NCBI RefSeq assembly: GCF_020520425.1
Contig: NC_079492.1
Coordinates: 140,744,361-140,808,360, forward strand
From: Spinacia oleracea
Lineage: Eukaryota > Streptophyta > Magnoliopsida > Caryophyllales > Amaranthaceae
Direction of reading: 5' to 3'
DNA length: 64,000 nt
The position numbers and the translations under genes are program-made. The notes beneath the pieces are model-generated. The model saw nothing but the letters and a program-made list of their open reading frames with translations. It did not search any database and had not been told where the DNA came from. Shown piece by piece: positions 46,001 through 59,700 of this stretch (the first letter of the stretch is position 1; each line of letters starts with the position of its first letter).

Positions 46001-49000
46001 GAAACAGGATATTAGTAACAATCACCAAGCAACATGATAACGAATTTGAGCTATACCTAAAAAAACCAGAAAAAGGAAAACATAATCTAGACAAAACAGT
46101 CATATAACTCCTTTACTCCTTTATTCTCATTACGCAAATAGTGATTAGGAGCTGGAAAAGGCTAGGCACTCCAACAAATAGATAATCAAACAAACACATG
46201 AACATTATAAAATATCACCCTTGAAATGTGCAAACCAGGTATCCAAAAATTAAACATAACAATAGGGTAATACAATGCTCAAAGCAACATTTTCCCTAAA
46301 TCTCATCAGACTTGTACTGGTTTCAGTTATTTACCCAATTCTTTCCTTTCTATTTTCCTTTTCTTTAAAAAGTTATTTTTAAACCTCCAATTTCTCTTCT
46401 AAGGGGTGGCAAAGAATTGTTCATTTGCTCTTTGAGTATAAGGGACTCGGAGTCAAAGCAGGCCCACATGATAAAGACAAGGTGAGGGGAAATATTAACA
46501 TTCCGTTTTAGATAATAATGTGCCAACAAATGAAAGACACTTCATGTAAATTCTTCACTGATTTGGTATCCGCGAAGGAAAAAGGGCATCAGTTATCTCA
46601 CGCCTTCACTACGTCACTAATTTCTAATCAACATTAGAAAACGAAAATAAAATAGAAGAAAAATAACCTACTAATCTCGCAATGGAACATTATAGCAGCG
46701 TCAAAGCAAAAATGGAAAATAATGAAGAATACCATACTGAGAGCACAGAAAGATTTTTCAGATAACAAGCACAAACCTTTTAAACAATTCACGAAGTTTT
46801 GCAGACATGAACGTGGATTTCTTTGGCTTAATCGCGTCCTACATGTTGTTATAAGAGGAAATTTAGTCACACAAAATTATAAATATGAATGCTACGACTG
46901 TAGCATGCATAACCATCATGGAATACATGCTACAAGTATCAACCAAAGACAGAACAGAGGCCAAAGAAGAAAAACCAGAAAGAGAGGTGGGAACAAATAA
47001 AGAAACCAGCAGAAAGAGCACCTGACTACAGGCTCGAGTCAAACTAAGAGGCTGAAGGCAAGGGTTGGTTACTAAACAATCTTCAGCAAGATGACCAGGT
47101 TTATTGCACTTCCAGCTACGAGAAAGAGTAGACAATCAAGACATGATATGTAAAAAGCAAATACAGAAGAAATGATGGTGTGCAGGCTCATAACCTACGA
47201 TGTGGGATGGAGGGAGCATCATTTATTAATTACATGGGGAGTCATGACAGCAAATTCAAAGGCCAGAACCAAGAGTCATAGTGCCATAAGAGGACTAATA
47301 TCAAATACATCCATTATGGCTTATCAGATCATACAATCAATTGATTTTCTAGTTTTTCCATTTATCTGAAAGGGTCTTTTACCATTTTTTTGGTTGGACC
47401 CTTTGACGAGACATGCTAAAACACTCTAGGGAGAAACAACTCAAAATTCCACAAGATAGTAAAGAACTTTACCATTCATACGACGACAAGCAAGATCTCT
47501 TTCTAGACCATCGATTACGATCAAAGTCCCAAGAATCTTCTTCTACTCCAGCTCGTACTAATGACCCTTGGGGTTCATATGCAGACAAATGTGTACGACT
47601 GTTACCAACACCCTGCAAATATCAATTTCTGTTTCAGGCCAACGTCTTCAAACTTTTCAGGAGCCTAACTCAAAGAATAGACAGACTTGCACCTCAGGAG
47701 GGCTGTCATAATTTTTATTTAACAGCACAGCTTTGCAATCCATGCTACAAATATCATCATCAGTCTGCCAAAAAATAATATACCCAAAGAGTAGCCATTG
47801 AGTCGCAAGAAAGCCATATACAAGCAGGGGTAAATAAGATTCAGGAGGTAGAAAAAACATGAAGGCTTGTTCATATTCTACAATCTACATCATACCTCAT
47901 TACATATGTACTCCCCATATCTACCACAGATAACACAGACAGGTTCTCCGGGTAAAGGAAATCGCTGCTCACTTCTACTTTTTGTATGATGAACTTGCTC
48001 CGCTTGATCTAAAATTTAAGGAGAAAATCTGTTAGTAGGTGAGGAAATATCAATCAAGAAGATCTCAGCACACAAAAAGACCAGAATAGAGAACAGTCAT
48101 TCTAAATTAATGAATGCTTTTCAGGTCTATAATCATGCCTCTAAACTCTTAATTCTGTATGTTTCAGAATTTCTGTGCGGATACTATTCACTTCAACTTG
48201 AAGTCAGTGCAGAAATAGCTTATTTGAATCCATCTGGCAATCAAAGTCCAATTCCAAGAAACTAACCACGTTGTTTCCCTAATTTTAACTTTAAATGCTA
48301 AAACCGTAGAAGGGAAAAAATCAGGCAACAGTGGCAAGTAACAGTCATGAAGCAACTCATGGGTTTTACTCACGCATTATGGATTGATTGGCATGGACGA
48401 ATCGAAAAGATCCACTATATTATTGTGATATAGGTGTTTCTAAAATAACATATTTTTGGATTACTTGACATATTTTTCTGACACCTTAGCTTATTATTTT
48501 ATGAAGAAATGAGTAGTTATAAACAATTGTAGTGAGACTAATGAAAAATGTAAGAGTCTAGGGCCTCTAGGCTCTGTTCTCTTGAACTGATATTTACTGA
48601 ACTGAAATGATTGATACTGAACATAACTATTTTAAACTACTCTGTAATAAACTATGATTTTGTCATACGTAGTTCTTGATTTTTACTAATCAAAACAGAT
48701 GTTGCTGAAACTGGTTTTGTAACTTGAAGAGAATATGATGTTGTAGTGTACTTTCAAAACATATTTTCCAGAACAGGAATTTCGCGCAACATCAGGTCCA
48801 AAACCCTTTACGGAACAGAAGAACCTGGCATGATAGAAATCCTTAAACTCTAATCCATCATCTTAGAAGATGGGAACCGGTGGCTCTTTTCTCAAAATTA
48901 CACATGAGGTATTAGGTATCTTCAACTGAGAAGAGTTGATAAAACTAACAATTGTGTAAAAAAGAAGCCTATATAAAGAAGTTTAGCAGTACAGAGAAGG

Positions 49001-50286
49001 AAAAGTGTATCAACATCTCAAATGTAAGTGAAGCTGTCTAATGGGGATCAAGAAGAACACCTAAAATTGGCTGTCTTGATAATTCTTTCGACGTTGAAGG
49101 GCTATCGTCACCTGAGTTTAAAGTGAAAAATATAAATTAAATTTGTTAGAAGCCAGCAAGACTTAATATTAAGTAAATGCATCAATAACCGCAATTCTAG
49201 CTTTTACACTATACATTTAGGGTGTGTTTATCCCTAGTCTGGAGGGGAGATTAGTGAAAAGCTGATGTTTCAGAGTCTAGAGTTTGAGGTTGAGCTTGAA
49301 ACACCCTTATTGAGTACATTCTATATTTCTATGGAAAGGCTATCAAAAGCATATGAGAATTTGGTCGAGAGTACATAATAGCATGGTTTCATATTGTAAA
49401 AGATGGAATTGTGCAAAAGGACCCCCTTTCTAAAGCTTAATCCTTCAATCAGAATGAAGAAGTTATCAAGAGTGACACATCTGATTACTACATAAAATTG
49501 AGCTCACACACAAAATAACTAAAATCCAGAAGGATTGTCTATCTGATGAGTACACTAGCATACTGGATTATCGCGATTCTTTGTTTATTTAATCATCTGA
49601 ACTAATAAGAAACCAAGAATAAACATTGAAAAAAAAACAAGAATACTCACTATCACTCCCGTAATCCACCAACTGTGCACCGCAAGTAGAGGAACTTTGC
49701 TCCTTCTACATAATTTCATTACAAAATTAATTCAATTTTCCATTCACTAACCATAATTACACGATTAATGATAGAATAGAACAAGTAAGCAATTACCAGA
49801 ACATCGGGGGCTAACTTCTGGTAGCTCTGAGATGTTGAACAAGCTCCTTGCCTATCAAAATAATCAAAGTTTAACATCCAGCAGCAGAATAAAAACAACA
49901 AAATTAAAATTAAAATTTAATTTGACCTTATTAAATGGATGTAATCCTGATGAGACATAGGACCATCATCATCATCCACTTCGTTTTGCCGGGGCTTGGT
50001 GGACGGGGGTCTCTTCTCACGACGCTTCTCACGGCGTCGATTTGGGCGGGGCTTCCGATTCTCACCGGCGGCCGTCGATTCGTTCGTTGTTGGAGCATTT
50101 CCGGTGACGGCATTATAAGCTGATAAAAATTAAAAACGTTGATTGTTACAAGAAATCGGATTAAATTAACAAAAAAAAAAAGAGGAAAACGTAATTACTT
50201 TGAAGATTTTGGAGAACGGAAGAGAGGCTGTAAGCTTTTTTGTAAGCAAAGGACGGGTTCTTGTACAAATTGCTCCTCGTCGACAT
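43016..50286 (-). CDS. Multi-zinc-finger protein: HIT-type, CCHC knuckle and Cys/His-rich C-terminus
   Basis: Fifteen exons close in frame: 50286-50199, 50119-49927, 49851-49797, 49705-49651, 49111-49061, 48008-47896, 47764-47693, 47612-47473, 47115-47022, 46838-46777, 45880-45776, 45129-45054, 43958-43846, 43283-43224 and 43115-43016; 458 residues. The N-terminal third is basic and low-complexity, then Ser/Asp-rich. Residues about 170-195 hold [12 protein letters not shown] then CSMDCK, a zf-HIT-type Cys pattern. About 257-270 is [14 protein letters not shown], a CCHC zinc knuckle. The C-terminal 150 residues are Cys/His-rich ([43 protein letters not shown]), perhaps another zinc-binding fold. 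The last exon ends SGQLSDFIF. zf-HIT and CCHC fingers suggest nuclear RNA or ribonucleoprotein assembly work. No named family is recognised. Confidence 0.8.
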
Positions 50287-50413
50287 CTTTCTCTTCAATC
50301 CCTTCTAACTTCAAATTTCCATCAATACTTGACGCCCAATCTCACATCAATTGCTATTTACTTCTATTTCATGCCCAAAATCTTATGGACGGTGGATGCT
50401 ACATTACGAAATA

Positions 50414-51808
50414 GAATTATTTTTTTTGAATAAAATCACCTTTTAAAGTTGTCATTTTTTAAATAAACACCTTATAATTTACTTTTTTTAATAACCACTT
50501 TAAATTTACTCCGTTAAAGAAATCACCACCTAATTTGAACTTCAGTATAAAATTCCGTTTTGTGGGATCCACATCCGACCAAATTAAATTTTCCCTCCTC
50601 TTTCCTTTCTTCTTCCTCTTTATAATCTCTTCCTCCATAAACACACGTTGCTCGAAAAAAAATTCTCAAAAATCTGCAAATTAATTCAATTTCTCTTCCG
50701 ATTTTTCAAGTACATTTCATCACCAAATAATTTTCGTCAATTTTCCCCTATTATCAGCATGATGCAAGTAGTTAAACATGTAATTTGTAAAATTCTGATA
50801 TTAGGGTTCTTCGTATGTGAAGTTTGGGGGGTTTTTAATTTGGGGATTTTAACTCAATTGATTGTTGTAGGTTGATAGACCGTGTGACTATTCATTATTG
50901 GGGAGCTCTTGGTAGTTTATTGTTATTGCAGAACTCAGTTTATTGGATTTCTATAATAGCAGCCTTTACTTGTCATGGCGATGGACTGAAAATCATGCAA
51001 TTATATGAAGAAATCTTATTGGCAGGAGAAGAGCCTATATGAAGAAATGCTTGCAGTCACATTGGCCTAGTAGATAAATGCTAATATGTCAGAGCTAGCA
51101 CAATCCCTGTCCCAGCATACTGCTATTTGTAGACAAAATTGTTGTTTACATAAGTTGATAAGCAAATTAACCATACACATAGAAGCAAGCTGTTTCGCTT
51201 GCTTCTATGTGTATGGTTAATTTGCTGCTATATCATCATTCCCCTTTATTTGGGTTAATGCTATGCAATGATGACAAGGGGAAGAGCTTGCATGATGTAC
51301 TTCTTAATAGTCCCATTTAAGGGGAAGAGTTGTTTGTTGACCGTGGTCCATCAACCCTTAACAATTAATTGAGTTATAAACCCCAAATTTTACAAACGAA
51401 GAACCCTAATTTCAGAATTTCACAAATAACCCGCTTTACAATGTGCACCATGCTGATAAATGGGGAAATTGTCGAATTTTGTTAGCTAATTAAAATTAGC
51501 TGGAAATTTCAAAGAGAAATTGTTTAAAATGGGGAAATTTGGAAAAAAAAATATTGAGCAAGCTTTGTTAATGAAGACCGTGTTAATTGGAGGAAGAAGG
51601 ATTAAGGGAAAAAGGAGGGAAAGTTCAAAGAATAGTTGGAAGTGGACCCCGCAAAACGGAATTTTTGATGGAAGTTCAAATTAGGTGGCGATTTCCTTAA
51701 CGGAGTAAATTTAAGGTGGTTATTTAAAAAAAAAAAAAAAAAAAAAAACTTATAAGGTGGTTATTTCAAAAGTGGCAACTTTAAAATGTGGTTTTATCCA
51801 AAAAATCC
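50414..51808. mobile_element. Mutator-like element with inverted repeats of about 470 bp
   Basis: Long inverted repeats (about 50414-50885 and 51337-51808) share blocks such as TTAAATTTACTCCGTTAA and AATTCCGTTTTG, with moderate divergence. A perfect 9-bp duplication TACGAAATA flanks the element (50405-50413 and 51809-51817). No transposase is present. It is unrelated in sequence to the element at 26.4 kb. It ends 127 bp upstream of the start codon of the multi-zinc-finger gene, so it probably overlaps that promoter. An A-run of about 21 lies in the right arm. Confidence 0.88.
51161..51226. repeat. Perfect 30-bp inverted repeat (hairpin)
   Basis: The left arm 51161-51190 (begins AGCAAATTAACC) and right arm 51197-51226 are exact reverse complements with a 6-base loop TGTTTC. 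It sits in the interior of the Mutator-like element, between its long arms. Confidence 0.97.
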
Positions 51809-51817
51809 TACGAAATA

Positions 51818-53739
51818 TGCTCATATTTCTTGGAAAAACTTTTGTTGACCCTCTTGGGTCAACTATCCATTTTACATGGATGCTTACATATCCCTTTTCT
51901 GACATATCTTGCTGCAAAATAAATATTTTTTTATGTTTAAAGTCAGTGTAGAAAAAAAAAGAAAAAAAAAAGTTATCTGGACACAAATTTTGATATAATA
52001 TTAAAGTATTTATGTGATAATATAAAAGGTAATGCTTTGATTACCCGTGAAATGCATAAAATCATAATATATATAATATTAGTCATCACGTTCTTTAGCT
52101 CTGATTACTCGTGAAGTGCATAAAATCATCAAATGCAACGTAAACAACGTAAAATGCACAGGGAGTATAAAGTTGTACTAAGCTAGTGTTGCACACACTT
52201 TAAAACCTATCCTTAGCAAGGGTATATGGTACGACAAAGGCCTTGAATTAACAAAGGCCCAACAACCGAGTCAAGCCCAATCAAGATACAAAACCAAGAG
52301 AAAGAGAGATAGAGAGCAGCCCAACAAACGATAAGCCCAAGAGAAACGCGAAGCCCGGGAGGATCATATTCCAGCACCAGTTACAAGGAAGTTAGAAAAG
52401 ACGGAATAACTCAAGGCTGGTTTGGCCACGATCACCTGGTATCTCTCTCTCCCGTCCAAACAGTTACAGGAGAAACTCCCACTCTCCTACAAACCGCTTT
52501 TCAACCGCCTCGTATTAGGGGTATATATACATCAAGAACCGACATTCATAAGGATATCATCAACACGCAAACAAAGCATTTCTTACTTTCGGTTTTCAAT
52601 AGCTTTAGCCCTAGCGCTTAGTGTAGCCTAGCAGTAGCGTAGTAGTATTCCGTACGGTTTCCCTCATGTATTGAAGCACTTCCGGCAGTTTACATTGTGT
52701 AGTTTCTAAGCATTCAACCATGGAGGTAATAATGTTTGTCCAGTTTCTCATTACATATCAATCAATGATATTTGTTTAACTTTGTATGTTGTTTTACTTA
52801 ATCATTTCATTTCGCATTAACTTTGTCATAAAAAGTTCTTGTATTTGGTGATTCCCTATATTTTACTCGTTCACGAGCGAGACCTCTACATAATAAGGCA
52901 AGCCGTCGTTTAAGGACAGTACCCCTAGACACCTTTATTCGCCCTACAAAGTAAGGTGTCCACCATCTAAATTGCAGCTATTTAGAACGCATAGTCGAGG
53001 ACATAGAAGAGCTGCAATATTCCGTGGGTTAGGCCGTGGTACGACAAGTTTGGCCTTTTCCTGTGCACTCACCATTGCAGCTTGCAATAAAGGCATAAGA
53101 CAGAGTTAAGATAAAGAAAACAAGATGGAGACCAAAATTTAATCGTACATCTTGATATTGAATGAGAAGCATTAAAAATACTCCATAATACTCATAGATT
53201 ACACAGGATACAACTGTGAAAGATAACCAAAAGTTATACAGTTACACGACCAAGTTAAATTTCCGAATTTCTTAATTTTGGAAAAAAAAATAAAAAATCA
53301 TAGTAAGTTAGTAACCCTCTGCTAGTCTACCATAAGCCATTTTCCAACATGACATGTTTTCCTGGTGTCATGCTCCATTTCTTTGACGTTCTCTAAATAA
53401 CCCTGAACTTCAAGAAACACTCCAGGATCGGAGATTAAACCTTAAACAGACTTCATTGCAGTTGATGGGGTCATTTCGGAAATAACCTATCGCGCAACAA
53501 AACGGGGTTACCATAGATTATTCCCCATTTTAATCAAGCACATGAATCTCCCTTTCGTATTCTGAAACGTAACCTACTTTGCAAAAAAGTTGAGAGGAAG
53601 AGAAACTCTATTCTAAAGAGCTAAACCTAATCAATAGGGTGGTGGAACACTAATTCAAGCATCTGATATAGTGGCCCAGATGGCTAAAAACAATGTGTTG
53701 AATAATCATCGGATAAGTTGGGTTATCATTTAAAGATTA
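51818..53739. other. Spacer with repeat relics
   Basis: At 51900-52170 is AT-rich DNA with GTAAAATGCACAGGGAGTA at the right side, possibly a decayed Stowaway end. At 52187-53060 is an LTR-like stretch listed separately. The remainder to 53739 is the downstream region of the TMEM135-like gene with no gene recognised. Confidence 0.4.
52187..53060. repeat. Possible solo LTR or related repeat
   Basis: The plus strand shows GGTATATATACATC (TATA-like) at about 52518, a CT-rich then leader-like stretch, and a direct TGGTACGACAA word near both sides (about 52227 and 53038). The promoter-like layout without coding sequence suggests a solo LTR, but neither TG/CA borders nor a target duplication could be fixed. 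Confidence 0.3.
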
Positions 53740-56700
53740 TCAGAGTCCTGAAATAGACTCAAGGTTATACTTAGCAGAAGACTTGTCGGTAGCTTCTTCC
53801 TTCTTTGTCTGTAATCTCGGTTTTTCCATGACCTCGAGAGTCTGTAGATATGCATATGAAGCATTACGATTTGGCGGAGGGCTAGGATTACTAATTCGGC
53901 TTGCCAAGAAGCGGCGTAATATGCCACGCAAAAATGGAGCCATCGTGTCAGGCTCATGCTCTAAATAATACATGATCCCACCCATACAAGCACAAAATAA
54001 AGCCACCTGTTTACAGAAAAAGGGATTGTAACTGGTTATTAATATAAACAAGCCCAAAATCAAGCTTCCAACCAACTACAGTGCAATGATGAAATAAAAA
54101 AAAAAAGACTTTGACAGTCAGAGACTCAGAATCACCCATGAAAAGATTTGGTCAAACGGGTTCTTTTGGTGTGAGGGTGGGGGTGGGGGTGGGGGAGATG
54201 TGAATAGTCTTACTCTTATCCATAGATTAAACACAGGAAGCTGCTTACAGTGGACAATTAGACAAATGTAGACTCTGCAGAACTTTGGCAATTCAGAAAT
54301 CAAATTGAAGACTATTCAGATGACATATACGATGTAACCACGGATCAAACTGAAAAAAAAAAGACTTTGACAGTCAGAGACTCAGAATCACCCATGAAAA
54401 GATTTGGTCAAACGGGTTCTTTTGGTGTGAGGGTGGGGGTGGGGGTGGGGGTGGGGGAGATGTGAATAGTCTTACTCTTATCCATAGATTAAACACAGGA
54501 AGCTGCTTACAGTGGACAATTAGACAAATGTAGACTCTGCAGAACTTTGGCAATTTAGAAATCAAATTGAAGACTATTCAGATGACATATACGATGTAAC
54601 CACGGATCAAACTGAAAATGGTTGGTACTGAGGGACAGAGTTTGATACTTTGGAGTTCCCTTTTTTTAGTGAAGCGGAAAAAATAGTTGTAAAAAAGGTT
54701 ATTCATCTCAAAATGGATGGAAAATAGTGGATTTAAAGTCTTAGCCAAAATCAAGCAAATAGAAATGCAGAAGCCAGAAAAAGAAGAGAATTGAAGGTTA
54801 CCTCAGCATTCTTAATACGTGGAAGTAAATGGCGATTTACCAATATGTACCATAAAGAATCCCCGGCACGCGGAAGAACATATAAAGCAAGTTCACTCCG
54901 CCTACTTTTCTTTTCAAACAGCACAGAAAGGGCAGCAAGTCCACCTGAAATCCAATATACAAGTTTGTGGTCTTTTGACGCCACTTTTCTGTGCAAACAA
55001 ATAACACCCTGCAATTCCAGAATGAAATCAGAGGTGTGTGACAAGAGGATCCAGAATACATTTCCACGGAAGTGAGAGAAAAGGTTACCTGAAAGATCCC
55101 AACAAATGCTGACAAGAATGTAGTTGAGCGAACAGCCTCTTTAGAAGCACGCCAACAAGTTTGAGCTGGTGTTTCCAAGAACTACAAAGATGGCAAATTT
55201 GCTTCAGGTAACGGCGATACAGCCAATTTAATTAAAAAAAATGATCACCTCAAAAGCTGCTTAAAACATAATGCTGAAATCACATCCAAGAAGTATATTA
55301 ACCTCAAGAACTGGGCTCAATAATCGAGATATTAAAATATGCCTCTTGACTTCTTGAGTATTATATAGCCAAATGTTTAAAAAAGTCCATCCTTGATATA
55401 TTTCAAACTAACATATCCTGCCTAGGAGATAAATACAGTCCCTATATATATATTAACATTTTAGCATCCAATGATCACTATTCTTAAAAAGCATCTCTGT
55501 GTAACGCATGAAGTAATACAGGTCCATCAACAACAATAATAACACACATGTTCAGATAGTACTGTGGGCAGTCTTCAACAGAGATTACACAAAACCAGAC
55601 CCAAATGATGAATGCTAACACAGATGTTACAGAAGCAAGATACCCAACCCAGCAAAACTCTTCCCACAGCTTCCAATCTCTATGCTGAACAAAACTAGCA
55701 GCATAACAAGATTTATCTAGATAATCCACTATGTTATTCGGACTCTTCATTTTACCTCAAGTACCCGTGTCGGACCCTCGACAAACGGACATGGGAATGG
55801 ACACTCCGATAATTCATTCTGGGCTAAACATATGGAATATTTCAAAATGTAGCCGAGTCGGACACTTGACACGTACTCGTGTCCGACACTCTACCCGAGT
55901 CCAAGTAACATTTAATTGTTGTTGCAACATGTCTTTACTTTCTAAAGTATACACATGAGAAATAACTAATTCGTGGAGTATATCACAACAAGGTTGAATT
56001 TATTTTCCTTTTTCTGTGAACTAATCACAATTGTGGAAAAAGTGTGCTTAAGATAGCAGTACCTTCTGTAGATGCAGAACCACGAAAGGTACAAAGGTCA
56101 GCGAGAAATAGAGAGGAAAGGTTTTCTTGAAAGTAGCCGATGCTGCATTCATATCATGAGCTAAACATGACTGGGTGTTTGGATGAATGACGGAGCAGGG
56201 AATAATGGAGGGGAACTCGTCCAGGGGCACTGAATTTTGGACCCCTCTACTCAACAAATATGCTGACAATGAAGCCACATCCACTGCGCTACCTCTACAA
56301 CAATCTCGGACAGCCTTGTATACAGGTTGTGCCACTGGCCCTGTTTTCTGAATGAAATCTTGATAGGATTTTGGTAAGCTCTCAGGACGCATTATGAAAG
56401 AATACATGACCTGAGCAAAGTTACCTCCAAGTTAGATAAATCCAATAACATTTTATGTCAGTTTTAGTTGGAAACGACATTCCAGTAAAAATAACATGAT
56501 ATTTGATGGCTTTGTTATTGAATAGACAAAGAAAATACAAGATAAAATTCATCAGATGAATCAGCTAATGCTATTATGGCATCATATACAACTGCAGCAT
56601 TTCATGTTAACATGCATCATCAATACTAGGTGCTCGCTCCAAGAAAAAGAAACATGTTAATGATGTCATTAGGACGCATTTGCTATAAGAGTCACAACAC

Positions 56701-59700
56701 CAAATGGTTGGTCATACTTACAGGTAGGGGTGTCAAATCGGGTCATCGGTCGGTTACGGTTCGGGTATAATCGGTTCGGGTATAATCGGATAATGTAGTT
56801 GTACGGGGCCATTATGCTTACGCGGATTGAAGGTGAGATTTTTTTTCGGGTCACTTCGGTTTTTGTTAGAAATCGGTTGGATCGGGTCAGTTTTTTACAG
56901 CCCTACTTACAGGGTGGTGCATATGATGAATTAATTATGTAGGTGCTTTTCCACAAATGCATTGAATGCAGTAAACTAGTAAAACAAGTAGGAGAAGCGG
57001 GGAAGGAGAATCTCAGACAGTAAATTATTAAAAAAAAAAAAGTTACAAGGTTTAATGTGAAATGAAAAAGGGGCAAGAAAAGTTTTAAATAAAATTTTCA
57101 GGTGGAAATGAAAGATGTATTTTACATATATTAGTAATATTAATAATACAGGTCAACCACAAATCCATAATTACCTGTGCAGATGACAAAGCAAAAAGTA
57201 AGGAATCTCCATGCTTCCAGTGGCTTCCCCATAGATGAAATTTGTTCTTGGATTTAGCAGAGTTATAAGCACACTAGACAGTAATAGAAGAAAGAAAACA
57301 TTGTGAGTTGCCATTAAAAGCTCGTGTTGTTGTAAGATAATCACCTACGATCGGTAACATATATTAACAGGGACTGCCTTTCTTAATGCAACATAAAAGA
57401 AAACAATCAATTTGATTAAGGTACCTGAGCTACCCTAGCAAAAAGATACAAAGCTAGAGTACGCCTTTGGTTGGGATCACCTAATGCTAAGATCGACAAG
57501 CCTGCAACAGAACCTGCTAAGATTCTGCTCCATCATCAGCTTTAACAAGGTTATCAATATGTAATTTGACAGTAATTTGTTAAACACCAATACATGTGAC
57601 AACTAAAATGAACAGTAAAATCACACACAAAATAGCTCACTTTACAAACTTACACGTTAAGGGGGGTTTCCCTTCTCCTCCACTTCCTCAGTATACATCT
57701 TAGGGCATGATAGGATCCTGTAAAACCACCAAAAAGCAACCCAACACGGCAAGCTTCCTCTCTAACAATCAGATCCTTCTCTGAGACAAGTTGCTGGAGA
57801 AGAGCACCCAAGAAGATTCCAACTCAGACAAGATTAAGGATATGTACAGAATAAAAGAAACCACCACAAACATCAGTAAATGAGGCTCCCATATGAATCT
57901 AGTGAAGTACAGTTTAACCCATGCAGCTCACGACTAAAATAAAAAGATAGTCCTTATGCTTAATCCATGACAGGCAAAAGCAGAAAAATTACCCACAGCA
58001 GCATACAACAAGCTTGGAACTTCAGTCACAAAGATACAACTCATCAAAGAGGAGACACGTATCGCTTCAGCAAAACAAATAGCTTATTTTGTGACTCTAA
58101 CTTGACTACTTGAGTAACTTGAGCACTCTAAATCATTAAAAAGAACTTCAAAAAAAAACACTAAGAACGATATTACAAGATTACCAGCAGTTACGAGACT
58201 TACGACTCTCGAGTCTCACAATAACATTTCAAAAAATTAACTGATCATGCCAGATCATATTGATGTTGTCTCTGTGGAAACATGAGTTGCATAGCTTCTA
58301 GTTCTTTTCCCTTTTTGGCCACAGAAATTATTGCTTCTAATTATAATTCTGGAATACCAAATCCGATCATCAGACCCAACCTACTTTGTAGTACATCCAA
58401 GTCAAAAGTAGGGTGGGTGGCGGGCACACAGCAATAGTAAAATACCTCACTGGTAAGTTGGTTTGATGAAGTATTACACATCAGTAGTTCAGTATATCAC
58501 TGATATGCTTCCATGTGCATAGCAATTCATTATACAAAAAAAGCAAAATAGTAATAGCACACTTACTTTACTGTGACGATCAAAATAGGTAAAACCATTG
58601 GTAATACTTGTATCTAAAGCTTTTTCCCTCCCACTTTCCTAATTATCTGATGGCGAATGGCCCAGCCAGTAGTCGCCACTAATTTTTTCATCTATTTTAT
58701 GGGACCAATTGTATCTCTTATAGTCTTATGTGGTGCTAGTTATACATAAATCAAGGGTCCCTAACCTTTATTCAGCTTCCCCCAACTGAAAGCCTAAACG
58801 AGCACTCACATCTCCCATAGCATCTTTCAAATCACTTGGCGTGTCATAAACATCCACAGAAATAAATTAGCTGTCATCAATGATGTAATTTATGACTGGT
58901 TGGATCTTCTACAGCCTGCTTGGTGTTACAATGTAGAAGTTACTCAGATTTCCCAATTTGCTTATTCTAAGCATCTAGAGGCATAGAGCTAGAATCTGAC
59001 CAAGCAACCTATCAAGCTACAACCATAAGTTGGGGTTTGTTACATTAATCCACATATAGAGTATCCAAAATACATGTAAGAAAGCATCAAATAAGTTCCA
59101 CTTCTACATATAGTACAGATTACATAGTCTTCACCCTCACGAAGTTGTATCAAACACAAGAAAACTTAAGTTCATGGTCGCCAATGACAAGGTCTACACA
59201 GTGATAACTTTCTAATCACCCCAAGAACCGCGTACCGAATAAGCGAATTATAACATGAAAATGGTACAATTTTGGTCTAGTTTAGCAAATTAGGTAGCGA
59301 ATTGCATACCCGTACCCGGTCTTATACTGGCGAATCAGGTAATAGTTGGTTTACAACTAGGGTAAAGTTCCTTATCTAGGTAATGGTTAGTATTGATAAT
59401 GATACCAAGTAAGAGGCCTATGCCATAATGCAATTGCACCCAAAAAACATGTAAGATTGCCCCCAACTATGTTCCACTTCTACATATAGTATAGGTTACA
59501 TAGTCTTCCTCACAAAGTGTACCAAACACAACAAAACTTGAATATGGTCAGCAACTACAGCTAGGGTAGTATTGATCTTCCCTAAATGGTTATTATTATT
59601 GGGTAAAAGGGATATACCATAGTGCAATAGCCCAGGATAATTCTCCTTCATCCTATTTCCGTATGATCTATGATCCCACTAACAATGTAAAGAAATTTTC

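Noticed and set aside
54118-54565. Two near-identical 61-63-codon frames with Pro runs
   Set aside because: They are the same intronic sequence seen twice because of the tandem duplication; the Pro run is the GTGGGG minisatellite.
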